The position numbers and the translations under genes were made by a program. The notes below the pieces were generated by a model, which had not been told where the DNA came from, did not search any database, and saw only the letters and a list, made by a program, of their open reading frames with translations. Source: Mediterraneibacter hominis (GTDB taxonomy: Bacteria; Bacillota; Clostridia; Lachnospirales; Lachnospiraceae). From it: DNA of 64,000 bases. Positions 26,218 to 35,956 of the stretch are shown in pieces. How positions within the stretch are numbered: position 1 is the stretch's first letter; every line of letters starts with the position of its first letter. The stretch is from positions 1,736,001-1,800,000 of the forward strand of contig NZ_JACOPF010000001.1 in NCBI RefSeq assembly GCF_014287475.1. The letters run 5' to 3'.

Positions 26218-27561
26218 ATGGAGAAAGAGTATTTAATTCACGAGCGTCCCATGAAAGCCCTGCTTATCTTTTCTCTGCCTATGATGATCGGAAATCTATT
26301 CCAGCAGTTTTACACTATGGCAGATTCTGTTGTCGTTGGACGTTTCGTCAGTGAGCGCGCGCTTGCCGCGGTAGGCGCCTCTTACTCCCTTACCACCGTA
26401 TTTATTTCTATTGCTATCGGAGGCGGAATCGGCGCCTCGGTCATTGTTTCGCAGGCATTTGGAGCAAGAGAGTACGCAAAAATGCGCCTCACTATTCACA
26501 CTGCACTTGTTTCCTTTCTTGCCCTAAGTATTCTGCTCGGTATTTTCGGATTCGCCGCAGGAGAATCGATCATGAAATTGTTAAATACACCCGCAGATAT
26601 TCTGGAGCAGGCAGCAGAATATCTGCGGATCTATTTTCTGGGGCTTCCTTTCCTTTTCATGTACAATGTTTTCTCCTCTATGTTCAACGCATTAGGACGT
26701 TCCCGGATTCCCCTGTATCTGCTTATCTTCTCGTCCTTATTCAATATCCTTCTGGATATTTATTTCGTATATGTTCTGCATCTTGGCGTTGCCGGAGTCG
26801 CATGGGCGACGTTTATTGCACAGGGAATCTCGGCAGGTCTTTCCTTCTTTATTTTCTTAAAAGAACTGCGCGCATATCAGAGTGAAAAGACTTCCTGGTT
26901 CTCCGCCTCTGCGTTTGTCTCTATGACCCGGATCGCCCTGCCTTCCATCCTACAACAATCCACCGTATCCATCGGAATGATGCTCGTCCAGTCTGTCGTA
27001 AATAGCTTCGGAGCGCAGATGCTTGCCGGATATTCTGCCGCCATGCGTATTGAGAGCATTTGTGTTGTCCCTATGTCAGCTATCGGCAATGCAATCTCTT
27101 CTTATACTGCCCAGAATATCGGCGCCGGAGAATATATCCGTGTAAGAAAGGGCTACCACACCGGGTATCGGATTGTCGCAGTGATCGCCGTCGTGCTCTG
27201 TCTGCTTCTGGAGCTTGCGGGCCGACCGCTTATTCTTATGTTTCTCGGAGAGGAAGGGACGCAGCTTGCCCTCTCCACCGGGGTGGGCTGTACCCGCTTT
27301 ATGGGATGGTTCTATGCCTTGATTGGGCTGAAAATGATCACCGACGGCGTTCTTCGCGGCGCCTCAGATATGAAAATGTTCACCATAGCAAACCTTGTAA
27401 ATTTAAGCATCCGTGTGCTTTTTGCAGCCAGCATGGCTCCCCGGTTTGGAATCGCGATGGTCTGGACGGCGGTTCCTCTCGGGTGGCTTGCAAATTATCT
27501 GATTTCCTATTTCCGGTACCGGACAGGAAAATGGGAGAAGCTGCATGAGAACGGAAAATAA
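26218..27561 (+). CDS. MATE family efflux transporter
   Basis: The 447-residue protein starts MEKEYLIHERPMKALLIFSL and has twelve likely membrane helices. MATE marks are PMMIGNLFQQFYTMADSVVV and the repeat-like second half VSIGMMLVQSVVNSFGAQML. It should export drugs or metabolites with Na+ or H+. The ATG at 26218 has GGTGG six bases upstream; an in-frame ATG at 26179 lies in a repeat-like leader with no ribosome site. Confidence 0.93.
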   Translation: MEKEYLIHERPMKALLIFSLPMMIGNLFQQFYTMADSVVVGRFVSERALAAVGASYSLTTVFISIAIGGGIGASVIVSQAFGAREYAKMRLTIHTALVSFLALSILLGIFGFAAGESIMKLLNTPADILEQAAEYLRIYFLGLPFLFMYNVFSSMFNALGRSRIPLYLLIFSSLFNILLDIYFVYVLHLGVAGVAWATFIAQGISAGLSFFIFLKELRAYQSEKTSWFSASAFVSMTRIALPSILQQSTVSIGMMLVQSVVNSFGAQMLAGYSAAMRIESICVVPMSAIGNAISSYTAQNIGAGEYIRVRKGYHTGYRIVAVIAVVLCLLLELAGRPLILMFLGEEGTQLALSTGVGCTRFMGWFYALIGLKMITDGVLRGASDMKMFTIANLVNLSIRVLFAASMAPRFGIAMVWTAVPLGWLANYLISYFRYRTGKWEKLHENGK

Positions 27562-27592
27562 AATATAAACTGTCATAAATCACAGAGATGTT

Positions 27593-28801
27593 CTATGCCT
27601 TTTTCTCTCCCGCCTGGCTCTCTCTTTCCAGATAGTCTGCCGCAACCTGTGCATAGGCCGCCGCACCCACAGGAAGACAAGCCTCATTAAACCGTACCCT
27701 TGGATTATGCTGTCCATAACATTTTTCAGGTACATCCACTGCCGCGCCCAGTCCGAAATAACTAGACGGGACCTTCTGCGAAATTGCCGCAAAATCTTCT
27801 GAACCCATTACATGGAACAGTTCCTTTATCACCAGCTTGTCTGAAAGCTTACGTATACTTGCCGCACATTGTCCGTTAAGCTCCTTATCACACACTACAT
27901 CATCTACCGAACTTAATATACGAAATGTATGGCTGACTCTGCACATTTTGTCAATTCCATCTAACATTTCATGTATACGCCCCAATATATATTCTTTTTT
28001 CTCTCTGTCAAATGTCCGAAGCGTCCCCTGCATCACCGCTTTGTCTGGTATAATATTAGGCGCGCTGCCTGCCTGGAAGCTTCCGATTGTAAGGACTACC
28101 TCGTCACTCCCTGCACATTCGCGGGCAATCAGCTCTTCAAATGCCAGATATGCGTGTACACCGGCATGAATCGGGTCAATACAATATTCCGGCATAGAGC
28201 CATGGCCGCCTTTCCCCTGAAATGTAATTTCAAAATTTGTAGAGGAGGACATTGGATGTTCACCGTATATCAGCACACCGGTGGGAAGCTGGGACGCCAC
28301 ATGCATGGCAAATGCTGCCTGTACAGAATCAACCACGCCCTGCTTTACAGCTTCTATCGCCCCTTCTAATGGTTCTTCTCCACTCTGGAATAAAAGCAGT
28401 ACCTTCCCTTGCAGGGACGCTTCCTGCTCCTTCAACATTTTTGCCGCCCCAAGCAGAATCGCCGCATGCATATCATGCCCACAGGCATGCATATTTCCAT
28501 TTACAGACGCAAACTCCTCGCCGCTTTCCTCACGAATCGGCAGTCCGTCCATATCGCTTCTAAGCAGAATCGTTGCACCATTGCCTCCAATCTCTCCTAA
28601 AATTCCCGCACCTTTATCCAGTATCCTATATGCAATTCCCATTTTGTCAAGCTCTTTCGCAATATAAGCACTGGTATTACTTAGTGAAAGTCCCAGCTCT
28701 GGCATCTGATGAAGAGTCCGCCTCCAATTTTTCAATTCTCCTTCCATTTTGGCTGCCTGGTTCATATAATCACTACACATATATCTTCCTTCTTTCTTCA
28801 T
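27593..28801 (-). CDS. M20 family metallopeptidase / amidohydrolase
   Basis: The 402-residue protein has M20 marks: MHACGHDMHAAILLGAA with metal His and Asp, LLFQSGEEPLEGA with catalytic and metal Glu, KGGHGSMPEYCIDP in the dimer domain, and FHVMGSEDFAAISQ. Relatives are N-acyl-amino-acid or hippurate hydrolases and p-aminobenzoyl-glutamate hydrolases (AbgA type). The ATG at 28801 has AGGAAGG upstream; another at 28780 has GAAGG and is possible. It is convergent with the MATE gene and follows the CmpB-like gene on the same strand by 32 bases. Confidence 0.92.
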   Translation of the reverse strand: MKKEGRYMCSDYMNQAAKMEGELKNWRRTLHQMPELGLSLSNTSAYIAKELDKMGIAYRILDKGAGILGEIGGNGATILLRSDMDGLPIREESGEEFASVNGNMHACGHDMHAAILLGAAKMLKEQEASLQGKVLLLFQSGEEPLEGAIEAVKQGVVDSVQAAFAMHVASQLPTGVLIYGEHPMSSSTNFEITFQGKGGHGSMPEYCIDPIHAGVHAYLAFEELIARECAGSDEVVLTIGSFQAGSAPNIIPDKAVMQGTLRTFDREKKEYILGRIHEMLDGIDKMCRVSHTFRILSSVDDVVCDKELNGQCAASIRKLSDKLVIKELFHVMGSEDFAAISQKVPSSYFGLGAAVDVPEKCYGQHNPRVRFNEACLPVGAAAYAQVAADYLERESQAGEKKA

Positions 28802-28833
28802 TATTTCCTTCCTATTATAACACCAACTGCGGC

Positions 28834-30144
28834 TTATTGCGTCAGAATAATATTCGGATAAATATGTTCCATCCGTGCATCTGGGAAATGTTCATCCAAA
28901 AATACACTTACTGCCGTTTCCGCTTCCTTTCCCGCCTGACGCTCTGTGTATCGGTTCAGCGCCAGAGCCGATACAACCACATTTACAGACATAAATACAA
29001 GCATACAAATACAAAGAAGTTTTCCCAGCTTTACAGGAAGTTTTTCTATCCACTGCGATAGCTTGGGATAGATGCCCTTCATCCACACAACTGCTGCAAT
29101 TCCCCAGAAAAAGCAGTACAGCAGATTGATTCTTCCTCCCAGGTTAAACGGTATTTTACTGTAATCCCAGAACACAGTGCCAAACGCCAGCTCTGTAAAA
29201 ACACTGCATATATACTCATATGCGCCTCCTAAAAACGTACCGCATAAGAATATATACCGGTCACTTTTCTCTCTGTACCTGTAGAGAATCCAGGTCAGCA
29301 CCGCACACGCAATTCCCCATACAAGACTAAACGGCCCGTACACGACACTGCTTCTGCTCATCAGCCTCCCTGTCGTAAGCAGACAGAAAACTGTCTCCAC
29401 AATATCTCCTAGAAACGCTCCGATAAAAAATAAAGAGGCCAGCTTATAGAATCCACACCCCTCCGCAAATACCCTGGGCGCACACTTTTCCTGCTCGATG
29501 CTTTTTTCCTGTCCGATATTAGGAAATGCCTTTACCATACGTTTCTGAATCTGACGGGTCAGAGCATTTTCCAATATTCTGGATGTTCTTCTGAGCTCTT
29601 TTGTAATCTGTTCGATTCGCCCGCCTTTTTTCTTCAGCCCAAGAACTGCAAGTGCGGAACCAATATAATCCACTATGAGAAGCCCTGACAATACCCACAG
29701 CACAATTTCTCCTATCCACTGGGGAAACCACAGAATCCCTTCACAAAACAGTGGATTAAAAAAGCAGATCATAGCAACGGAACAAATGCCCCACAATACT
29801 GAATTTTTCAGACAAATATATCCGTCTAGCTGAAACCGTTCTTTCGAATAGTCCCACCATTTTCTCTGAAAAAGCTTTTCCATCAGGCGGCCGGTCAGAT
29901 ATTCAATAAATGTAGTAATAATCATGCCTCCCAGAAATAAAAAAGCAATCCGATGCTTAAGCTCTGGAAGAAAAACCGCCACTGCCACCGCACCAGCCCC
30001 ATAGATAGGACAAAGCGGTCCATTTACAAACCCGCGGTTGACAAAGGTATGTCTTTTGCAGGCGGCTGCCCCTGCCTCTGCCACCCAGCCAATAAACGAA
30101 TAGATATAGTACAGCCAGACTAACTCATAAAATGTATACTGCAT
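28834..30144 (-). CDS. duplicated CmpB-type putative ABC transporter membrane protein
   Basis: The 436-residue protein is highly hydrophobic and contains two related halves. The first has YIYSFIGWVAEAGAAACK, FVNRGFVNGPLCPIYGAGA and WWDYSKERFQLDGYICL; the second has FIGAFLGDIVETVFCLLT, SVVYGPFSLVWG and FWDYSKIPFNLGGRINL. That is the PF06541 (ABC_trans_CmpB) pattern repeated. Function is uncertain despite the family name. A possible single-domain ancestor fused to itself. It lies 32 bases upstream of the M20 gene. Confidence 0.85.
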   Translation of the reverse strand: MQYTFYELVWLYYIYSFIGWVAEAGAAACKRHTFVNRGFVNGPLCPIYGAGAVAVAVFLPELKHRIAFLFLGGMIITTFIEYLTGRLMEKLFQRKWWDYSKERFQLDGYICLKNSVLWGICSVAMICFFNPLFCEGILWFPQWIGEIVLWVLSGLLIVDYIGSALAVLGLKKKGGRIEQITKELRRTSRILENALTRQIQKRMVKAFPNIGQEKSIEQEKCAPRVFAEGCGFYKLASLFFIGAFLGDIVETVFCLLTTGRLMSRSSVVYGPFSLVWGIACAVLTWILYRYREKSDRYIFLCGTFLGGAYEYICSVFTELAFGTVFWDYSKIPFNLGGRINLLYCFFWGIAAVVWMKGIYPKLSQWIEKLPVKLGKLLCICMLVFMSVNVVVSALALNRYTERQAGKEAETAVSVFLDEHFPDARMEHIYPNIILTQ

Positions 30145-30245
30145 TTTTCATTTCCTTTCTGTCATATGAGGGTATCTTATCACACTTATGCAGAAAAAGG
30201 AAATTTTTTGTCGAAAGACAGGTATCAGCTAATGCACATACTCTG

Positions 30246-30414
30246 TCATAACTGCTTCTCTGCTTCGTTTACACAACGAAGGACATTTAAGCTCCTGGGG
30301 TATCCGATATAAGGCAGACACTGGGAAATAATTTGAATCAAAAATACTTTATCATTTCCTATCTTCACATTGCCTAATGCGTGAGAAATAAGCTGCGGTT
30401 CACAGCCCCTCTGC
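30246..30414 (-). pseudogene. 3' fragment of a carboxymuconolactone decarboxylase family gene
   Basis: No start codon is present. Reading the minus strand after the flavodoxin stop in another frame gives GCEPQLISHALGNVKIGN, then FLIQIISQCLPYIGYP and RSLNVLRCVNEAEKQL before TGA at 30246-30248. This matches the C-terminal half of the family (PQLxSHxxGALNVG, LPFIGYPRTLNALR). The N-terminal half is absent and the fragment joins directly to the end of the flavodoxin gene, so a deletion has removed it. Too short and start-less to be listed by ordinary gene callers. Confidence 0.75.
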
Positions 30415-30894
30415 TTATACAGACATGCTGTCCGCCCATTTTTTCAAGCTCTCCTTGCCCTGTCTTCCATTTAACAACTTCCCATTTTTTATGTCCGCTC
30501 CCGGACATACCTTTTTTAATGTCTCCGCTGTATCTCCCAGTCCGCTGCCGCCTGACGTTGCAAATAAAATGATCCTTTTACCTGTGAAATCATAACTTTC
30601 CAAAAATGTTTTTATGATCGTGGGCGCCGTGTACCACCAGATAGGGAAACCCAGGAAAATCACATCATACTCTTCTATATGGGCAGTGCGCCCTGCAATC
30701 GCCGGACGTGACTCAGGGTTATTCATCTCCACAGAGCTTCTGCTCCTTTTATCCATCCAGTTTAAATCCGCAGCAGAATAAGGAACCTCCGGTTTGATCT
30801 CATATATGTCAGCCTCCGCCGCTTCTGCCAAAGTCTCCGTTGCTCTTGCTGTAACACCGCTTGCCGAAAAATACGTCACCAGTCTTTTACTCAT
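30415..30894 (-). CDS. flavodoxin
   Basis: The 159-residue protein starts MSKRLVTYFSASGVTARATE, the FMN phosphate-binding loop, with DVIFLGFPIWWYTAPTIIK and FATSGGSGLGDTAE as the other FMN loops. It may be an electron carrier or NAD(P)H-dependent reductase-like flavodoxin. The ATG at 30894 is preferred: GGAGG lies eight bases upstream, but only two bases before the ATG at 30900. Its promoter at 30927-30957 has MerR-type geometry. Downstream it abuts a broken decarboxylase gene. Confidence 0.9.
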   Translation of the reverse strand: MSKRLVTYFSASGVTARATETLAEAAEADIYEIKPEVPYSAADLNWMDKRSRSSVEMNNPESRPAIAGRTAHIEEYDVIFLGFPIWWYTAPTIIKTFLESYDFTGKRIILFATSGGSGLGDTAETLKKVCPGADIKNGKLLNGRQGKESLKKWADSMSV

Positions 30895-30926
30895 AGTCAT
30901 AACCTCCGTTTCTATTTTATATATTT

Positions 30927-30957
30927 ACTGTAGCACTTGGAGCAAACTCTAAGTCAA
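30927..30957 (-). promoter_or_regulatory. MerR-type promoter of the flavodoxin gene
   Basis: On the minus strand TTGACT (30952-30957) and TACAGT (30927-30932) are 19 bases apart, too long for plain sigma-A but typical for MerR activators. The spacer holds the dyad CTTAGAG/CTCCAAG (30936-30953), close to the CTTAGAGT/ACTCTAAG sites of AdhR/NmlR-type regulators. No MerR gene is in the window; the neighbouring regulator is LysR type. Confidence 0.65.
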
Positions 30958-31099
30958 GACTGATCTTTTTACTTCCTGCAATTTCCAGTGTTCTCTCATT
31001 CATAGACAAATATATCTTGTTAGAGTACAATAAAAGAAGTTCCCTTAAAAAACATCTTTCCATGCTTCTTTTAACTAAGACAGCCATAAGGAGTTTACT

Positions 31100-32053
31100 A
31101 TGGATTTAACAACCATTCGATATTTTACTGCTTTAGCACGTAATCTGCATTTTACAAAAACTGCCCAGGAGCTTTATATCTCTCAGCAGAATTTAAGCCA
31201 GCATATTAAAAAATTAGAAGATTCCTATAATACACCTCTTTTTTATCGAAAGCCCAAGTTAAAACTAACCCCTGCCGGAGAAGTACTATATGAATCCTGT
31301 CTGAAAATTCTTGCAGAAGAAGACAATGTCACAAAACGAATCAATGATATGCTCCAGAATCATATAGGTTCTCTGTCAATCGGCGCCAGCCAGTATCGCG
31401 GTCAATATTGGCTTCCGCTTATCCTTCCTGACTACTTGAAGGACTGGCCGAATATCCGTGTACAGATAACAATGGAAAAATCTATTAAAATGGAACAGCT
31501 TCTGATGTCCGGTGATTTAGATTTCTTTGTAGGGATAAAAAAAGAAGAGGATGCTTTATTTAGAATAATTCCTCTGATGAATGACAAGGTTTTTCTTACT
31601 GTCACCAGAGAATTATTAGAAAAATATTTTGGTCAGGATACGGAGCGGATTATAGAAGAGTCTGCTTCCGGGACTACATTAGAACGTTTTAAAGAACTTC
31701 CATTCATACGCCTGAAATCAAATTACCGGCTCCGTAAGCTGGTAGATCAATGCTTTAACGAAGCCGGCTATAAGCCAAAAAATATTTTGGAGGCTGAAAC
31801 CATCGAACTTATGCTGTCCTTATTCCCATATAATCTGGGTGCTTTTTTCTGTACAGGTATGCGTGTACCGTCATTAAAAAGAGACCATCCAAACGCCTGT
31901 TTTTTTCCTGTATTATTAAACAATGCATTTGTTATGAATCCTCTGGGAATTGTGTATCATAAAGATCGCTTTCTTCCAAGCTATGCTTTAGACTTTATAG
32001 ATCGCTTAAAAACTTTTTTTTATAATTTTGAAGAATCACATATGGATCTTTAG
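31100..32053 (+). CDS. LysR family transcriptional regulator
   Basis: The 317-residue protein starts MDLTTIRYFTALARNLHFTK with the LysR winged helix (TAQELYISQQNLSQHIKKLE) and a two-lobed effector domain (GSLSIGASQYRGQYWLPLIL, DFFVGIKKEED). It is divergent from the flavodoxin gene and convergent with the organic-acid locus that ends at 32093. Either could be its target; the acid locus is the more usual LysR association. Confidence 0.92.
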   Translation: MDLTTIRYFTALARNLHFTKTAQELYISQQNLSQHIKKLEDSYNTPLFYRKPKLKLTPAGEVLYESCLKILAEEDNVTKRINDMLQNHIGSLSIGASQYRGQYWLPLILPDYLKDWPNIRVQITMEKSIKMEQLLMSGDLDFFVGIKKEEDALFRIIPLMNDKVFLTVTRELLEKYFGQDTERIIEESASGTTLERFKELPFIRLKSNYRLRKLVDQCFNEAGYKPKNILEAETIELMLSLFPYNLGAFFCTGMRVPSLKRDHPNACFFPVLLNNAFVMNPLGIVYHKDRFLPSYALDFIDRLKTFFYNFEESHMDL

Positions 32054-32054
32054 C

Positions 32055-32092
32055 GTCGATGTACAGGGGTAAAACACTCCCTGTACATCGAC
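32055..32092. terminator. hairpin between convergent LysR and SLC13 genes
   Basis: GTCGATGTACAGGG and CCCTGTACATCGAC are perfect 14-base inverted arms around ten bases, fitted exactly between two stop codons. No long T-run follows on either strand, so it may act as an mRNA 3' end structure more than a classical terminator. Confidence 0.65.
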
Positions 32093-33370
32093 TTAATATA
32101 AAGGAAATGCCAGAGGCGCCCACAAAATATATGAGACAATAAATATAACCGCTGTCGGCATACCATTTTTCACATAATCTCCAAAGCGGTACCCTCCGGG
32201 ACTCATAATCAATGCCTGTACTCCCGCCGCCATCGGAGTCGCCACAGAAAGCGTCGCCCCTGCTATCGTTGCAATCATAATACTTGTGGGGTTCATGCCT
32301 GTTGTCACTGCTACAGTTGCCGCTATCGGCATTGTCAGATTGATTACAGGTATGTTTCCCATAAACTGAGTCATGATAAAAGGCACCAATAAGAAAAGCG
32401 CTACCATGGCATATTCGTTTACATTATAATTTGCAGCTTCAATTAATTTATTTGCTATCCATCCCGCAATCCCTGTTTTTGTCAGTGCCGCTGCAAACCC
32501 AAGACTCCCCGCAAATATACAGACTGTATTCAGGTCAATGGCATGAAAGGCTTCTTTTCCTTTTAAAACTCCGCTCATAACCATAAGCAATGCTCCTGCC
32601 ATGGGCGCATAGTGTGATGGAATCCCCACCAGGGCGCTTATAATCATTGCCAGTATACTTCCAAAAAATATGCCTATCCCCCATTTATTCTGGCGCGGCA
32701 AAAGTTCTGTATCCGCTGTCTTAATTTCCTTTTCAGTTTCTTCGCAGCCTGCTTCCCTATCTGGAAGCAAACGGTATCCGACAAAGCCCATAAATAAAAT
32801 CGTAATTATCAATACAGGAAGCCTTGCCACAGCAGAATCGAATGTACTTAGCCTGACAGAAGAATCCAATGCTTTAAGATAGGAATTTCCCTGTTCCATG
32901 AATGCTGCCCCCATCCCAAACGGCATAATGGCAAAGCCCATACAGCCTGCGTCTATGACTGGTTTTAACAGCCTGCTTTTTTTATATTTTCCGTTCCGGC
33001 ATAAAACAGAGAGCATTGGGAGCATAGTAGCCCCTGCTGCCGTTGCACTGGTCAGCATAGCTAATACTGCGGCTACTCCCATGCAGAACCACCTAAGCGT
33101 TCCCTCGCTATTCCCAAAACGGTAAATTACTTTCTGAAGTCCGGCAATAAAACTTGTCTTCAATAATCCTGCCCCAAGTATAAAAATGGAAGCAAACAAG
33201 AAAACCGTAGAATCTCCAAAACCTTCCCACGCCTCCTTTGCGGACAGGACTCCTGTCATTTCCAGAGCCAGACAGCTAAAAACCGCTGTCATTCCATACG
33301 GAATTTTTGCCCATATATAGCTGATCAGCATGACAGCGCCTATTATTAACGTAATCTGTACTTCGCCCAC
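32093..33370 (-). CDS. SLC13/ArsB-like anion permease
   Basis: The 425-residue protein has about eleven membrane helices, TVFLFASIFILGAGLLKTSF, TSATAAGATMLPMLSVLC and late TQFMGNIPVINLTMPIAA, the pattern of the SLC13/citrate-type ion transporter superfamily. It starts with GTG at 33370, which has AGGAGG five bases upstream. It is the last gene of the organic-acid locus, after an imperfect hairpin at 33396-33432. It probably carries a di- or hydroxycarboxylate, alongside the second carrier at 34514-35932. Confidence 0.85.
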   Translation of the reverse strand: MGEVQITLIIGAVMLISYIWAKIPYGMTAVFSCLALEMTGVLSAKEAWEGFGDSTVFLFASIFILGAGLLKTSFIAGLQKVIYRFGNSEGTLRWFCMGVAAVLAMLTSATAAGATMLPMLSVLCRNGKYKKSRLLKPVIDAGCMGFAIMPFGMGAAFMEQGNSYLKALDSSVRLSTFDSAVARLPVLIITILFMGFVGYRLLPDREAGCEETEKEIKTADTELLPRQNKWGIGIFFGSILAMIISALVGIPSHYAPMAGALLMVMSGVLKGKEAFHAIDLNTVCIFAGSLGFAAALTKTGIAGWIANKLIEAANYNVNEYAMVALFLLVPFIMTQFMGNIPVINLTMPIAATVAVTTGMNPTSIMIATIAGATLSVATPMAAGVQALIMSPGGYRFGDYVKNGMPTAVIFIVSYILWAPLAFPLY

Positions 33371-33454
33371 ATTTTCCTCCTAGTATAAAATGCCTTTAGC
33401 ACCGATATGCAAGGGTATATTATTCCCTTCAGACCGATGCTAAGATATTTTTAT

Positions 33455-34486
33455 TTAATAGTCATACATTCCCGCCGGTTTTCTGTCTGGTTTCTTAATA
33501 TCTGTATACTGCTCTGCTGTCTCATAGTCAATATCCGGTATCGGCCAGGTTGGTTCTTCTCCTTTATACATCTCTACAATTCCCAATGCCGACATATAGG
33601 ATGCTCTCATTGCAGCTTCTATCGTATTTCCTCCCACATGGGGTGTTATCAGTACATTATCCAGTGACGCCAGCGGCATATCCGGCAAAATCGGTTCATG
33701 TGCTATGGCATCCAGTCCGGCGCCTGCTATCACATGTTCTTTACACGCCTCATACAGATCCGCCTCATTGACCAGAGCTCCTCTCGCCGTATTAATAAGG
33801 AATGCAGTCGGTTTCATCATAGCCAATGTCTCTTTATTCACCATATTTCTGGTAACACTTGTATTCGGCGCGTGTAAAGATACAAAGTCGCTTTCTCTGA
33901 AAATGCGTTCCAAATCCCGCACAACTTCTACCCCATCCGGAAAGTCCGCTGCCGGTTTGTATGGATCATAGCATAACACATTCATTTCCATCGCCAGACA
34001 TCTCTTCGCTGTACGGCTTCCGATATTTCCGCATCCTATGATACCAACGGTTTTTCCATTCAATGTAGTCATATGTGTTTTTAGCTTTGCATCATAAAAA
34101 TCTACTGTCAGCATTTTACGCAGTCTTGTTACATTCCTGCTCATATACAACATATGCATCAAGGCTGTCTCTGCCACGGACGTGCTGTTTGCGACCGGGG
34201 CATACAGACATTTTACATGAAACTCTTTCGCTGCCTTTAGATCTACCGCGTCATATCCAGCTCCGTGCCGTACCAGCACTTTCAGATTTGGTGCCGCCGC
34301 TTCAAATACCGCGCGCGGCATTTTTGTAATACGCACAATAATTGCGTCTGGCTGATGTTCCTTCATGTCCGCAATAACATCCTCTGTTTCAAATCCTCTT
34401 CCGTCAATCAGCGTATGTCCGTTTTCCTCTAATAATTTACGTGCGTCCGGCTTTAATTCCTGGGGCAATAAAATTTTCCAACCCAT
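33455..34486 (-). CDS. D-2-hydroxyacid dehydrogenase (SerA/phosphoglycerate-dehydrogenase-like)
   Basis: The 343-residue protein has the substrate-binding part VRHGAGYDAVDLKAAKEF, the NAD motif GIIGCGNIGSRTAKRC, and catalytic Arg in NTARGALVNEADL, Glu in IAHEPILPD and His in ITPHVGGNT. There is no ACT domain, so it is more likely a catabolic 2-hydroxyacid or 2-oxo acid dehydrogenase than the serine-synthesis enzyme. An ATG at 34486 with GAGGA eleven bases upstream is preferred over a GTG at 34504. It sits between two carboxylate carriers. Confidence 0.9.
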   Translation of the reverse strand: MGWKILLPQELKPDARKLLEENGHTLIDGRGFETEDVIADMKEHQPDAIIVRITKMPRAVFEAAAPNLKVLVRHGAGYDAVDLKAAKEFHVKCLYAPVANSTSVAETALMHMLYMSRNVTRLRKMLTVDFYDAKLKTHMTTLNGKTVGIIGCGNIGSRTAKRCLAMEMNVLCYDPYKPAADFPDGVEVVRDLERIFRESDFVSLHAPNTSVTRNMVNKETLAMMKPTAFLINTARGALVNEADLYEACKEHVIAGAGLDAIAHEPILPDMPLASLDNVLITPHVGGNTIEAAMRASYMSALGIVEMYKGEEPTWPIPDIDYETAEQYTDIKKPDRKPAGMYDY

Positions 34487-34513
34487 ATTTTTCTTTTTCC
34501 TCACTTTCTTTTA

Positions 34514-35932
34514 TCAGCATATTCCCATGATGTTCCAGTATGGAAGCCCTATAATCAGGAATACGGCAAAAATCAAAAATAATAAAATAGTTCCCTTTAC
34601 ATACCAGTCTTTTTGGCTTACATATCCATTTCCAAAAATATAGATACTGGCGCCATTTCCATAATTACACAGCAAAGCGCCATATCCTCCGAAAAATGCC
34701 AGCATCAGCGACAGCGCCATCATGTTTACCTGTGTCGATGCCGCCAAGGTCAGTATAACCGGATAAATCGAAGCGATATATGCCGCATTAGATACGAAGA
34801 AATACTTAACCGCAAAGCTTAAAAGCAGCAGTACAACAAGTACCAATATTCCGTTTAATGCAGACAAGTCCAGGTATTTCTGTATCTGTTCTGACAGCCA
34901 GGTATAAAATCCGCCTTCATTGATGGCAGATGAAATACTAAAAAACGCTCCGTACCAAATGTACATATTCCATGCTCCTTTTTCTGCCATCAGATCGTTC
35001 CAGTCCATAACTCCCAGCAGCAGTTCCAGCGCAAGAAACGCAAATGCCACTACATACATACTGATTCCAATTTTTCCTCCCAGCATCCATCCCAAGATTG
35101 CCATAATAAAGAGTACAAGAAGAATTTTTTCGTTTTTCTTCATTGGTCCCATTTCTTTCATTCCTTCTTGTACAAACGGCTTAATGTCTCCCAGGTCTTT
35201 TAATTCCGGCGGAAAAAGCTTATAGACCGCAAGCGGACAAAGAAAGAGTATGATCAGTCCCGGCACCAGGGCTGCCTTGAACCACAACATCCATGTCAGC
35301 TCTATCCCTGCAACATCTTTTATTGTAGAGGCGATAACGGCGTTCGATGCCATTCCTGTAAGAAATAATACGGCGGTCGACATTGCAACCACATGCTCCA
35401 GCAGCTCCAAATATGCCCCCAGCTTCCGTGGATTCTTATCCGGATATGATCCCATAGACTCTGACACACCCCGGAAAATTGGAAATACAATCGCAGAACG
35501 TGAAGTGTTAGATCCTGTCGCAGGACTTAGAATCAAATCACACAGCATCATTGTATATCCCAGGCCCAGGGAAGAACGTCCAAAACGAGTGCTTCCAAAT
35601 TTTGAAAGCAGTATATAGGCAAGCCGTTTTCCCAGACCTGTTTTTTTAAACGCTCCGCACGCAAGTAAAACAGCCAGGAGGAACCATACGCTCTCGGACG
35701 CAAATCCTGTATATAAAGTTGACGGTGTTTCCACAAAACATGCGCCAATTCCCAATATAATCAAACTAATCACCGGTTCTGAGAATGGCTTGAATATGAG
35801 TCCGCATAAAAGGGAAAGACATATGCCAAATAGATGCCATACTTCTGTTTCCAACCCTGTCGGAGCAGGTACAATCCATGTCAAAAGCGGCAGTACGATA
35901 ACCGGTATTAATTTTATCATTCGGTCTTTCAT
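34514..35932 (-). CDS. DASS family dicarboxylate/anion symporter (CitT-like)
   Basis: The 472-residue protein has about twelve helices and the DASS substrate-site motif SPATGSNTSRSAIVFPI near residue 133, as in CitT/TtdT-type carriers for citrate, tartrate or succinate. AGGAG lies before the ATG. It lies 27 bases from the dehydrogenase and 24 from the RraA-like gene, so all are one operon. Confidence 0.9.
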   Translation of the reverse strand: MKDRMIKLIPVIVLPLLTWIVPAPTGLETEVWHLFGICLSLLCGLIFKPFSEPVISLIILGIGACFVETPSTLYTGFASESVWFLLAVLLACGAFKKTGLGKRLAYILLSKFGSTRFGRSSLGLGYTMMLCDLILSPATGSNTSRSAIVFPIFRGVSESMGSYPDKNPRKLGAYLELLEHVVAMSTAVLFLTGMASNAVIASTIKDVAGIELTWMLWFKAALVPGLIILFLCPLAVYKLFPPELKDLGDIKPFVQEGMKEMGPMKKNEKILLVLFIMAILGWMLGGKIGISMYVVAFAFLALELLLGVMDWNDLMAEKGAWNMYIWYGAFFSISSAINEGGFYTWLSEQIQKYLDLSALNGILVLVVLLLLSFAVKYFFVSNAAYIASIYPVILTLAASTQVNMMALSLMLAFFGGYGALLCNYGNGASIYIFGNGYVSQKDWYVKGTILLFLIFAVFLIIGLPYWNIMGIC

Positions 35933-35956
35933 CCGTTTTCTCCTTTTCTCTTTCCT

